Made by a program: the position numbers and the translations under genes
Shown: positions 13,974 to 21,299 of the stretch, piece by piece
Layout of the letters: every line of letters begins with the position of its first letter
Numbering within the stretch: position 1 is the stretch's first letter
Notes under the pieces: model-generated
What the model saw: only the letters and a program-made list of their open reading frames with translations
Database searches by the model: none
What the model was told of the DNA's origin: nothing
DNA from: CAZXCQ01 sp964639275
Lineage (GTDB): Bacteria > Desulfobacterota > DSM-4660 > Desulfatiglandales > Desulfatiglandaceae
Length of the DNA stretch: 21,392 nt
Reading direction: 5' to 3'
NCBI GenBank assembly: GCA_964639275.1
Contig: CAZXCQ010000088.1
Location: 1-21,392, forward strand

Positions 13974-15130
13974 TCGTCAAATACCTTGCCTCTGCGCCAA
14001 AAGGGGATATCCCACTGGGTCCTGGAGAGCTCGCAACGCCTTTTAAGCTTACCCCTTCCGATAACCACGCTTTTCTCACATTGGGGGACTACTTCAAGGC
14101 CATAAACGATCTTGTCCTGAGGCACCTGGAGCGGTGCGCGATTCCGCCCTTCAAAGACCAAGGCATCACCCCTGATCGCATTCGGGAGGTGTTGATCCGC
14201 ACAGAAAAACATGGGGCCTTCTACCACCTGGCCAGTGTCGAAATCCGCTTTGACACAAAATCCATTAAATTGGCGGTGAGTACCGCGGTCTCCGAAGAAG
14301 GGAAGGCCTTGTTGGGCACCGAGTTTGATACGCTTGGCATCCTGGAAAGAGATCTCGGACTTCCCTATTTGCCCCGGTCCTATTTGAAAGATGAAATGGA
14401 ATATCACGCCGGGACAAAGAGGGAATCCTTCCTGATGCTCCTCAGCGAGTGGTTTGAAGGCTACCACGAATGGCATCTTTCTCTCGACAAAGAGGCAGGG
14501 GCCCAAAGGGTTTGCATCTGGGACGCGGAAAAGGGTTACCGGTTTGCATCAAGAGAGGAAGGTCTTGACATATACAGACAGTCATCCAAGATCCTCACCC
14601 TTTTCTATAACACCCGGGATTTCCGGCAGATCTACCCGTGGCACCATGCAGCCGGCGACTTCGTGGTCGGGGAGCGCGATGGCAGTTTGGATGTAAAGCT
14701 CACCACGGCGAGGAATTATCAAGCTGTCATGATATCTTCCCCGGGTGAATCCCTCAACCCGATGATCGCCCTGGTCTATTTTTTTCTGGGCCTGACCGTC
14801 AAGATGCGGCTGGACAAGCTGGATGGAGTAGGGAAAACCGTATGGGCAGGAGACTATGCCGTAGCGGGAACCATCCAGGGATTCCTAGAGGCCATCAGGG
14901 CCATGGAGATCAATGGGAGATATGGGCTCGGCAGGGCAGAGGATTTTATGTCGCTCTTGAAGGGCTTTGATCGCCGGGAACTCAAGGGGCTGGTCATTTC
15001 AATGCTCGAATTCTATCGCCAGGAAGACCCGGCCGATGTACCGGTCATACAGGCCAACCTTGAAGCCCATGTGGATGCGACCCGGCAGGTCATTCAAAAT
15101 CTCTCTAAATGTAGCACTTTAGCCGTTTGA
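13970..15130 (+). CDS. Protein of unknown function (386 residues), coupled to the HEAT-repeat gene
   Basis: Not recognised. It is soluble, with no signal peptide, and alternates acidic and aromatic segments. Noticeable motifs are FYHLASVEIRFD (about 85-96), LGTEFDTLGILERDLGLPYLP (about 119-139), WFEGYHEWHLS (about 162-172) and a Gly-rich, possibly membrane-associated helix ALVYFFLGLTVKMRLDKL. The EGYHEWH segment, next to a predicted helix, resembles a phosphotransferase active-site neighbourhood, but no clear kinase motif is present, so I make no claim. The ATG overlaps the stop of the HEAT-repeat gene (ATGA), implying translational coupling. It is the last gene of the fmdB operon. Confidence 0.75.
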   Translation: MIVKYLASAPKGDIPLGPGELATPFKLTPSDNHAFLTLGDYFKAINDLVLRHLERCAIPPFKDQGITPDRIREVLIRTEKHGAFYHLASVEIRFDTKSIKLAVSTAVSEEGKALLGTEFDTLGILERDLGLPYLPRSYLKDEMEYHAGTKRESFLMLLSEWFEGYHEWHLSLDKEAGAQRVCIWDAEKGYRFASREEGLDIYRQSSKILTLFYNTRDFRQIYPWHHAAGDFVVGERDGSLDVKLTTARNYQAVMISSPGESLNPMIALVYFFLGLTVKMRLDKLDGVGKTVWAGDYAVAGTIQGFLEAIRAMEINGRYGLGRAEDFMSLLKGFDRRELKGLVISMLEFYRQEDPADVPVIQANLEAHVDATRQVIQNLSKCSTLAV

Positions 15131-15138
15131 AAGCTGAG

Positions 15139-15159
15139 CAATGGGGATTCCCTCCATTG
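15139..15159. repeat. Short hairpin between convergent genes
   Basis: CAATGG (15139-15144) and CCATTG (15154-15159) form a 6-bp stem with a 9-base loop shortly after the 386-residue gene. A TTTT run occurs only about 18 bases later, so terminator activity is doubtful. Confidence 0.3.
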
Positions 15160-15202
15160 TCCTGCCCGAGTGCCAGTTTTAAAAATAGCTAAATTGATAC
15201 CC

Positions 15203-15823
15203 CTAAATAAGGTCTTCAAGCGGGGTGCGGATGGCCTTTGAAACCGAGATCAAGAGCGATGCCCGATCAAGGTCTTTGTCTCCGGTCCCTTTGAGGAGTT
15301 CTTTTGAAAGGGTAAAAAGGCTTTGATAAATGCTGTCGAGGTCAAACGCCGGGTATACCCTCCCCCTCTCAAACCCCGCCTTTCCGCAGACCCGGGCCTT
15401 TCCCTGAATCTTGGTGGGGATCCCATAAACACGGCAGGTAATGGGTCTGTATGGATAGAGGATACAATCCTCGTTGACATCCAGGAGCGGACACCGAACT
15501 CTTTCCCTTGCCAGGGTATAGGCGCTCATTTGGGGATCATCTTGGTGGGCCTTAAGCCGCTTTTCAAGCCGCCTGAGATCCCGGTCTGACTGAGTGCACC
15601 GGCCGAGGGCCTCCGCCTTTGGCCTGCTCCCCAGTTGGCTGAAATGGTGCTGGATATAGGCCGCCTCAATCTGAAAAAGGCCAAAGACCGCATGGCAACA
15701 ATCAGAGCACCCACGTTCGCACCGGATAGAGGCGCCGTGTCCCTTTTGCATTTCCCGAAAGGCCTGATCCGCCTTGTCCATCAGGAGTTCATAGCTGGCA
15801 AAGAGGGAGGTGGGTCTTCTCAT
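15203..15823 (-). CDS. YkgJ-family cysteine-cluster protein
   Basis: A 206-residue protein with the two-part Cys pattern of the YkgJ family (putative zinc/iron chelators). The first part is CERGCSDCC (Cys35, Cys39, Cys42, Cys43). The second is CPLLDVNEDCILYPYRPITC (Cys111, Cys120, Cys130) with a further Cys146. These eight Cys could hold one metal site or an Fe-S cluster. No reaction is known for most members. The start overlaps the stop of the TPR gene by four bases, so the pair is translationally coupled. It lies downstream of dsrABD; a link to Fe-S assembly or redox state of sulfite reductase is possible but unproven. Confidence 0.85.
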   Translation of the reverse strand: MRRPTSLFASYELLMDKADQAFREMQKGHGASIRCERGCSDCCHAVFGLFQIEAAYIQHHFSQLGSRPKAEALGRCTQSDRDLRRLEKRLKAHQDDPQMSAYTLARERVRCPLLDVNEDCILYPYRPITCRVYGIPTKIQGKARVCGKAGFERGRVYPAFDLDSIYQSLFTLSKELLKGTGDKDLDRASLLISVSKAIRTPLEDLI

Positions 15824-16446
15824 TTCTTGCGGTAAGTTTCAAGCCTTTTCAGGAATTCGGGGTGGACGGCGAATCCGAGTGATACGGCCTTGTCCACATG
15901 TTCAATGGCCTTTTCATAGTCATCGTTGTCATAATAGGCTGATGCAAGGTTATTGTGCCCGAGCGCAAAATCTGGCGCCATCGCCACCATCTTCTCGCCC
16001 ACATCGATGGCCTTTTCCGTGTCACCCTTTTGGAGATAGGCGTTTACCAAGTTGCTGTATGCCTGAACGATCTCAGGGTTGAGCTCGATGGCCTTTTTGA
16101 GGGCCTCAATGGCCTCATCCGTTTTTGTCATCTGGAGATAGCTGAACCCGATGTTGGCGTATCCGCGGGCATATCTGGGTTCGATCTCGATAGCTCTCTG
16201 GTTTGCCTCCAGCACCTTTTCCAGATCGCCCTTTGCAAAGTAGATATATCCCAAGTTGACCCAGGCCTCAAACATGCGCGCACTGTTCGCAATGGCCTCC
16301 TCAAAGAAAGGAATGGCCTCGTCCAGTCTCCCCTGCTCCATGTGGGATACGCCGATGTTGTACTGGGAGTTGGCGCATTCGGGGTTTTCGGCCAATATCT
16401 TCTTTTGCTCTGCAATAAACTCCTCAGAACCCTGTGGCTCTTTCAT
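15820..16446 (-). CDS. TPR-repeat protein downstream of dsrD
   Basis: A 208-residue protein consisting of about five tetratricopeptide repeats, for example SQYNIGVSHMEQGRLDEAIP, AWVNLGYIYFAKGDLEKVLE, AYSNLVNAYLQKGDTEKAID and GHNNLASAYYDNDDYEKAIE. There is no signal peptide, so it is cytoplasmic and presumably a protein-binding scaffold. I chose MKEPQGSE at 16446, with GAGGA six bases before it; a start at 16491 would add a hydrophobic stretch and lie within the dsrD terminator hairpin. It is about 95 bp after dsrD with a hairpin and T run between, and four bases overlap with the YkgJ-family gene. Partial read-through from the dsr operon is possible. Confidence 0.88.
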   Translation of the reverse strand: MKEPQGSEEFIAEQKKILAENPECANSQYNIGVSHMEQGRLDEAIPFFEEAIANSARMFEAWVNLGYIYFAKGDLEKVLEANQRAIEIEPRYARGYANIGFSYLQMTKTDEAIEALKKAIELNPEIVQAYSNLVNAYLQKGDTEKAIDVGEKMVAMAPDFALGHNNLASAYYDNDDYEKAIEHVDKAVSLGFAVHPEFLKRLETYRKK

Positions 16447-16462
16447 CTTAGTCCTCAGTCCA

Positions 16463-16504
16463 ATAAAAAATAAAAAGAGGCCGCCACCCACCCGGATAGC
16501 GACC
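16463..16504 (-). terminator. Likely terminator after dsrABD
   Basis: On the minus strand GGTCGC (16504-16499) pairs with GCGGCC (16484-16479), including one G-T pair, with a 14-base loop. It is followed by a T-rich run of about 15 bases with only one A inside (16477-16463). The stem is short, so termination may be partial. Confidence 0.5.
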
Positions 16505-16542
16505 CCTGGGGTTAAGGTACAAAATCAGGTCGGCACGGAGAT

Positions 16543-16773
16543 CTAATGATCTTCGGTCTGTCCCCGTCCTTTAAGGCCGTACATGGTCGTGCTTCCAGTG
16601 GAAAAAAAAACCAGTTTTTCCTCATTCACCAGAGCCGTTGCCGCCTTTTTGACCTCTCTGGCCTTGGCGTCGGGTAGCACCTTTCTGACGGCCTTTTCCA
16701 TGTCACTGAAATAAAATTTGGACTTTTTGCTGTTTTCGGCGAAATCCAAGATTGCCTTTCTGAGTTCTTCCAT
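16543..16773 (-). CDS. dsrD: DsrD, dissimilatory sulfite reductase-associated protein
   Basis: A 76-residue protein of normal DsrD length with the winged-helix pattern: ELRKAILDFAENSKKSKFYFSDMEKAVRK, then VKKAATALVNEEKLVFFSTGSTTMYGLKGRG. DsrD is found with dsrAB in sulfate reducers and has been shown to stimulate sulfite reduction by DsrAB; it is absent from most sulfur oxidisers with reverse DsrAB. Its presence supports the reductive direction here. It lies 32 bases after dsrB, with AAGGAGATG before the start codon, so it belongs to the dsrAB transcript. A short acidic tail follows the fold. Confidence 0.95.
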   Translation of the reverse strand: MEELRKAILDFAENSKKSKFYFSDMEKAVRKVLPDAKAREVKKAATALVNEEKLVFFSTGSTTMYGLKGRGQTEDH

Positions 16774-16805
16774 GATTCATCTCCTTTGCTTTGCGTGGGT
16801 AATGA

Positions 16806-17993
16806 CTAATCAATACCTCCCACCGCCTTCGAGACCCCCCAGGACGCATCCGTGTATTTGAACTGGGTCGAAGTCCTATACGTGTCATACTGGAGACGAT
16901 AATCATCGATGAGGTGTTCGGTAAAGGGCAGATCACATTTCTCGAAAAACTTCTCCCATCCGATTCTCGCTGCCCAATCTCCAATCCGCTCGTATTTCAT
17001 GGCATCTCTGGAGTAAGCCTCGAGGATCTTTTTGACGTCTCGGCACACCTCGGGATATCTCGGGAAATTGTTGGGCACACCAGGAACAACCACCTTGGAG
17101 AATTTGGGTGGGGAGATCCGGTTGGAGACCTTACCGCCCGCCATGATGGTCACGCAATCCCCCTCCTTATCGGTGAGGGGAAGGGCCATGCACATGGTGT
17201 AGCAGTTGCCGCAAAACATGCACCGATCTTCCTTGATCTTCACGCTTTTTTTGCCGTCACCTGTCTTGGAGGGCGAGATGGCGGCCGTGGGGCACGCTGC
17301 AATGACCAAAGGAATCTCACAGACTTTCTCAAGGACCTCATTGTCAATAATCGGTGGTTTTCTGTGATAGCCGAGAAGGGCAATATCCGAGCAGTGCACG
17401 GCACCACACATATTGAGGCAGCAGGCCATGGAGATCCTGACATGGGCCGGAAAGGTCATTCCCTGAAAATGTTCAAAGATCTCGTCCATGACCGCTTTGA
17501 CCATCGAAGAGGCATCGGTTGCCGGGGTGTGGCAATGGATATAGCCCTGGGTGTGGACGATATTTGTCACACCGGCCCCGGTCCCGCCGATAGGGAACTT
17601 GTAGCTCCCGGAGACGTGTTTTCGGCTCTCGAGATCCTTTTTGAGGGCCTCCACTTTGTCCAGGCTGTCGACCATAAACTCGATATTGTTCCGGGTGGTG
17701 AATCGGACGTAGCCGTCGCAGTGTCTGTCTGCAATATCGCAGATCTCCCGGACGTGCTCAACGGTCATAAAGCGGCACCCGCCGCACCTGACCGTAAATA
17801 CCTTATCACCGGTTTCAGAGACATGCACCAGGACGCCTGGCTCCAGGATCTCATGGTATTTCCACTTGCCATAATTGTTCTGGACGACAGGAGGAAAATA
17901 CTGCCAGAAGTGTCTCGGCCCAAGGTCCGTGATCCTGTTCTCCATCGGTTTGTCCGGATTAAACAACCCCAATCTTTCAGTAGATAATGCCAT
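16806..17993 (-). CDS. dsrB: Dissimilatory sulfite reductase beta subunit
   Basis: A 395-residue subunit of the cytoplasmic alpha2beta2 siroheme sulfite reductase, which reduces sulfite in the last step of sulfate respiration. The siroheme-Fe4S4 ligands correspond to Cys154 (GYIHCHTP) and Cys191, Cys192 and Cys196 (SMACCLNMCGAVHCSD). The ferredoxin-like domain has Cys234 and Cys258, Cys261, Cys264, Cys268 (CMFCGNCYTMC). An N-terminal Cys pair is at 70 and 73 (RCGGCRFM). In known DsrB the catalytically active siroheme sits in this subunit; all its ligands are present. It starts 12 bases after dsrA with AGGAGGG as ribosome binding site. Somewhat longer than D. vulgaris DsrB (about 381, from memory). 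Confidence 0.98.
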   Translation of the reverse strand: MALSTERLGLFNPDKPMENRITDLGPRHFWQYFPPVVQNNYGKWKYHEILEPGVLVHVSETGDKVFTVRCGGCRFMTVEHVREICDIADRHCDGYVRFTTRNNIEFMVDSLDKVEALKKDLESRKHVSGSYKFPIGGTGAGVTNIVHTQGYIHCHTPATDASSMVKAVMDEIFEHFQGMTFPAHVRISMACCLNMCGAVHCSDIALLGYHRKPPIIDNEVLEKVCEIPLVIAACPTAAISPSKTGDGKKSVKIKEDRCMFCGNCYTMCMALPLTDKEGDCVTIMAGGKVSNRISPPKFSKVVVPGVPNNFPRYPEVCRDVKKILEAYSRDAMKYERIGDWAARIGWEKFFEKCDLPFTEHLIDDYRLQYDTYRTSTQFKYTDASWGVSKAVGGID

Positions 17994-18005
17994 TATAACT
18001 CCCTC

Positions 18006-19427
18006 CTATCTCGCGTGTCTGGTTCTGTAGTCATCGATGCTTCTCTGGAAGCCGCCGGGGACATCTTCTTCTTTCCAGAAGATATACGGGTTGGAGCGGG
18101 GCTCCTTAACCATCTGGGGCATCGGGGGTATGTCTAACATCTCGAGGAGTTTCTGGATGCCCTGGCGCTGGATGAGTTCTCCCAGGCGCTCACGGTTCTT
18201 CCCCTCTTCCATCCACCAATCCCAGACCGGTTCAACGACCTTTTCTTTGATGTTGTCATAGGGGGATTCGCACTTCATAAAGGGAATGGTCAGCAGAGAC
18301 ATCTGTGCGCCCTCCAGTATGGGGGCCTTTGCACCCAGCAGGACGCTGACACCGGTGTCCTTACCCGGCCGAAGGGCCTGCGGCATGACATTGATACAGT
18401 GCATGCAACGGGTACACTCCTTATCGTCGATCACAAGCTTTCCATCCGCCATACCCATGCATTTGGTGGGGCAGAGTCCAATGACCTCTTTTTGGATGTC
18501 GAACTTACCCCAATCTCTTCCCTTATGGGCACCGCCGTCTGGCACTATCTCACCGCCGATATAGGCCTGAACCGCCTTCTGATCAATGCGGATGTTATCT
18601 CTCCAGGTGCCAATAAAGGACATATCGGCCCGGGCAATGGAGGCCACGCAGCAGTTGGGGCATCCATCAAACTTGAACTTGAATTTATAGGGGAAGGCCG
18701 GACGATGCAATTCATCCTGGTAGTAGTGGGTCAGTTCGTAGCACATGTCCTGGGTATCAATGCAGGACCATTCACAGCGCGCCTTACCGATGCAACACGA
18801 AGGGGTTCGCAGGTTGGAACCTGAACCACCCAGATCCTGTTGAAGGACGTGGCCCAACTCAAAGAATATGGGCTCCAGCTGCTCGGTAAAGGTCCCCAGG
18901 AAGACAATGTCCCCTGTTGAGCCGTGCATATTCATCATACCACTGCCGCGGTATTCCCACAGGTCACAGAGGGACCTCAAGTAGTCGCTGTTATAGAACT
19001 TGCTCGCCGGCTGGTTGACGCGTAAGGTATGGAAGTGGGCAACCGAAGGGAATTTGTCCTGAAGGTCTGAATACCTTCCAATTACGCCTCCACCGTACCC
19101 GAAGACACCCACGATCCCGCCATGCTTCCAGTGGGTTTCGCCATGTTCAAACGAGATCTCGAGCTGGCCCAGCAAATCCTCGACCACGTCTCTCTCAATC
19201 ATCATCCGATCATCGGCCAATTTGCGTCTGTGCAGGGCCTCTCTCTTGGCATCGGCCACAAAGCTCGGCCAGGGGCCGGATTCCAGTTCCTCACACCTAG
19301 GGATGTCATGTTTGATCTTGAAGTTCTTGAGCTCTTCATCCGTGTAATTGTTTAGCTCCTCATCAGAGTATATCCTGAGCTCATTGTATTTCAGTTCCTT
19401 TTGCTCTTCTCTTGGTTCAAAAGCCAT
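18006..19427 (-). CDS. dsrA: Dissimilatory sulfite reductase alpha subunit
   Basis: A 473-residue subunit; familiar DsrA proteins have about 437. Siroheme-cluster ligands are Cys212 and Cys218 (SCCIGKARC) and Cys256 and Cys260 (GCPNCC). Ferredoxin-domain ligands are Cys319, Cys338, Cys341 and Cys344 (CTRCMHC). These keep a constant offset of +35 from the D. vulgaris positions as I recall them. The extra length is an acidic N-terminal extension (about residues 8-45) before the conserved LESGPWPSFV, including a repeat YSDEELNN/YTDEELKN at 20-35. The start ATG 19427 has AAGGAGG eight bases before it, and no alternative start fits. It is the first large gene of the dsr operon, transcribed away from arsR. 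Confidence 0.98.
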   Translation of the reverse strand: MAFEPREEQKELKYNELRIYSDEELNNYTDEELKNFKIKHDIPRCEELESGPWPSFVADAKREALHRRKLADDRMMIERDVVEDLLGQLEISFEHGETHWKHGGIVGVFGYGGGVIGRYSDLQDKFPSVAHFHTLRVNQPASKFYNSDYLRSLCDLWEYRGSGMMNMHGSTGDIVFLGTFTEQLEPIFFELGHVLQQDLGGSGSNLRTPSCCIGKARCEWSCIDTQDMCYELTHYYQDELHRPAFPYKFKFKFDGCPNCCVASIARADMSFIGTWRDNIRIDQKAVQAYIGGEIVPDGGAHKGRDWGKFDIQKEVIGLCPTKCMGMADGKLVIDDKECTRCMHCINVMPQALRPGKDTGVSVLLGAKAPILEGAQMSLLTIPFMKCESPYDNIKEKVVEPVWDWWMEEGKNRERLGELIQRQGIQKLLEMLDIPPMPQMVKEPRSNPYIFWKEEDVPGGFQRSIDDYRTRHAR

Positions 19428-19457
19428 TACATATGCCTCCTTCTAAGGTAGAAATTA

Positions 19458-19619
19458 TCAGTCAAGAATTTTAAGGAGTAAATCACCCGGGTCACTGATC
19501 TCTTGTCCTAGCTCACCTCCTCCCAAAAAAGAATCAGAATCGGCAAAATTTAGGTCCCAATAAGCAGATTTTTTGATCGCCACCTGCTCCTCATTTATCA
19601 CATTAGAACAGGTATCCAT
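19458..19619 (-). CDS. Possible small protein (53 residues) in the dsr leader
   Basis: A 53-codon ORF between the dsr promoter and dsrA, ending 30 bases before the dsrA ATG. Its end, WDLNFADSDSFLGGGELGQ followed by EISDPGDLLLKILD, is acidic and rich in Gly and Asp, unlike translations of nearby A/T-rich intergenic DNA. The ATG at 19619 has no ribosome binding site. A GTG at 19583 has GAGGAG three bases before it and would give 41 residues. No family recognised. If real, it is the first gene of the dsr operon; otherwise the dsr mRNA has a roughly 240-nt untranslated leader. Confidence 0.35.
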   Translation of the reverse strand: MDTCSNVINEEQVAIKKSAYWDLNFADSDSFLGGGELGQEISDPGDLLLKILD

Positions 19620-19676
19620 CTTATAACTATTTGTGAATATTATAACTAGTTCATTTTTCAAATACTTAAAGGTCTT

Positions 19677-19706
19677 TTTATAGCCAAAAGAATTGAATAT
19701 TGTCAA
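19677..19706 (-). promoter_or_regulatory. Sigma-70 promoter of the dsr operon
   Basis: On the minus strand a perfect TTGACA (19706-19701) and TATAAA (19682-19677) are 18 bases apart. Transcription would start near 19669, about 240 nt before dsrA. The -35 box lies within the second of two direct repeats, ATTGACGAT and ATTGACAAT (19722-19714 and 19707-19699), 15 bases apart, which may bind a regulator. Confidence 0.65.
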
Positions 19707-19735
19707 TAAAAAAATCGTCAATTGCTGGATTCCGG

Positions 19736-19764
19736 TTGACAACCCCAAGAACGATCTATATATT
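19736..19764 (+). promoter_or_regulatory. Sigma-70 promoter of arsR
   Basis: A perfect TTGACA (19736-19741), a 17-base spacer and TATATT (19759-19764). The start would be near 19771, inside the dyad described next. The promoter is back-to-back with the dsr promoter; the two -35 boxes are only about 30 bp apart. Confidence 0.75.
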
Positions 19765-19780
19765 CCCAAACGGAAATATA
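19759..19780. promoter_or_regulatory. Putative ArsR operator
   Basis: TATATTCC (19759-19766) and GGAAATATA (19772-19780) form an imperfect dyad with one extra base in the right arm, around CAAAC. ArsR-family repressors bind A/T-rich dyads of this size. It covers the -10 box and start of arsR, which fits autorepression relieved by metal or metalloid. Confidence 0.55.
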
Positions 19781-19793
19781 CCAGGAGCCGCGG

Positions 19794-20138
19794 ATGAAAG
19801 ATTTCATCAAGGTGATGAAGGCCGTTTCAGATCCCAACAGGGTAAAGATCTTGAAGATGCTCCAGCACAAGGTGATGTGTGTATGCGAGCTTCAAGCAGC
19901 GCTGAAGATAGCCCAACCCACGGTATCCAAACACCTCAAAATCCTTGAGGATGCCGGTCTGGTTGGGTTTAAAAAGGACGGGATATGGGTTGACTACTAT
20001 CTCACCGATGGGGTCAATAGCCCGTATGTGGCAAATCTTCTGGGGAATCTTCGACATTGGCTTGAAGATGATCCCGAGGTCATGGAGTTGGTGAAAACGC
20101 TACCGGGCATCAGGCGGGAGGATGTCTGCAAGAGGTAA
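19794..20138 (+). CDS. ArsR-family metalloid-responsive repressor
   Basis: A 114-residue winged-helix repressor. The region MKAVSDPNRVKILKML is the N-terminal helix pair, followed by MCVCELQAALKIAQPTVSKHLKILEDAGLV (recognition helix) and the wing FKKDGIWVDYYLTD. Cys29 and Cys31 in MCVCEL match the CVC pattern of As(III)-binding ArsR at the start of the recognition unit; a third Cys near the C-terminus (Cys112) could complete the site. It should repress its own promoter and the permease gene until arsenite or a similar thiophile binds. AGGAG lies six bases before the ATG. The permease starts about 110 bases downstream on the same strand. Confidence 0.92.
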   Translation: MKDFIKVMKAVSDPNRVKILKMLQHKVMCVCELQAALKIAQPTVSKHLKILEDAGLVGFKKDGIWVDYYLTDGVNSPYVANLLGNLRHWLEDDPEVMELVKTLPGIRREDVCKR

Positions 20139-20160
20139 ATTTTTTTGGGAAATCCATATA

Positions 20161-20208
20161 GCCAAATGGTAATATTGCTATTTATTCTATTTGGCAGCCC
20201 CCTTTTTT
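20161..20208 (+). terminator. Inverted repeat with T run between arsR and the permease
   Basis: GCCAAAT (20161-20167) and ATTTGGC (20189-20195) form a perfect 7-bp stem with a 21-base loop. Seven bases later comes TTTTTT (20203-20208). It could be a weak terminator or attenuator lowering expression of the permease relative to arsR; the distance from stem to T run makes this uncertain. Confidence 0.35.
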
Positions 20209-20250
20209 AATCATTTCTGTGCTTCAATAAGAAATAAGCTGGCGAATTCC

Positions 20251-21263
20251 ATGAGAGAACGAACGAAACTTATCTTAATATTGTTAATTTTTATTGGCTG
20301 CTATTATGTACCGTGGGGCAATGGCACCATCCGCCGATCCGGGCTAGAGGCCTTTTTGATGCTCCAGGAATATGCCCGGGATCATGTCTTGACTTGTCTG
20401 ATCCCCGCCTTTTTCATCGCAGGGGCCATCGCGGTCTTTGTGTCACAGGCCTCAGTGCTAAAATATTTCGGTGCCACCGCCAGGAGGTCTTTGTCCTATT
20501 CGGTCGCCTCTGTTTCCGGGACGGTCCTGGCAGTCTGCTCCTGCACGGTCCTGCCTCTGTTTGCGGGGATATACTCGCGAGGGGCAGGGATCGGCCCGGC
20601 CATCAACGTCCTGGCCATCGTGTTGACTGCAAGGATACTGGGTCGGCAGCTGGGCCTTGCCCGGGCCGTAGGGGCCGTCCTCTTTGCCATCTCGACCGGG
20701 CTTCTGATGGCCTTTTTCTTCAGAAAAGACGATGCGACCCGAACCGCCGGGCAGATCTACCTGCCCGAGGATGGGGAAAAGGGGAGAACCCTGACTCAGG
20801 AAGCCCTTTTTATGCTGACCCTGGTGCTAATTTTGGTCTTTGCAGCCTTTGCAAGACCGGCACCCGGTTCAACAGACCTCTGGCCGGCCATCTTTGCGGC
20901 AAAGTGGTATATCACAACCGGTCTTCTGATTATCCTTGGCCTTATGCTCAAGGCCTGGTTCTTAAAGGGAGAGCGGCTGATCTGGGTCCAGTCCACCTGG
21001 GGATTCATGAAGCAGATCTTGCCGCTTTTGGGTGCAGGGGTCCTGGTGGCCGGTTTTATGTTGGGACGGCCCGGTCATTCGGGCTTGATTCCCGAGCACT
21101 ATATCCAGACGTTGGTTGGAGGCAATTCCTTATGGGCCAACCTGTTCGCGTCGGTCTGGTTATCGCGGGCGTTATGGGAGCGAAAAAGACAGCGACCTTT
21201 TGTGTGATTATCGTAATTCTCTCGACTGTTGCCGGGATGCTTTATGGATGGATTGCAGGATAA
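20251..21263 (+). pseudogene. Permease (UPF0718/YraQ-like, ArsR-linked), broken by internal deletion and frameshift
   Basis: A multi-spanning membrane protein with the family motif VCSCTVLPLFAGIYSRGAGIG (Cys pair, about residues 105-125), usual for permeases placed next to ArsR genes and thought to export arsenicals or related compounds. From about 21153 the frame changes. Upstream it reads GGNSLWANLFASV and then runs into nonsense, stopping at 21207. In the next frame the true C-terminus continues (LVIAGVMGAKKTATF to AGMLYGWIAG) until TAA at 21263. In relatives I recall about 40-50 residues between these parts (including an LTEVPI-type segment), so DNA is missing as well as shifted. The start is ATG 20251; an upstream TTG at 20191 lies next to the hairpin arm. 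Real lesion or assembly error. Confidence 0.75.
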
Positions 21264-21299
21264 ATAAGACCAAAGGACCAGGGCATAGGGCTCAGGGGG

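Noticed and set aside
16914..17987. 357-codon plus-strand ORF opposite dsrB
   Set aside because: It is fully antisense to dsrB, which carries all cluster ligands; long open antisense frames are common opposite conserved, codon-biased genes.
20313..21263. 316-codon ORF in the second frame of the permease
   Set aside because: Only its last 37 or so residues look like a permease; the rest is an out-of-frame translation. It was used only as evidence for the frameshift.
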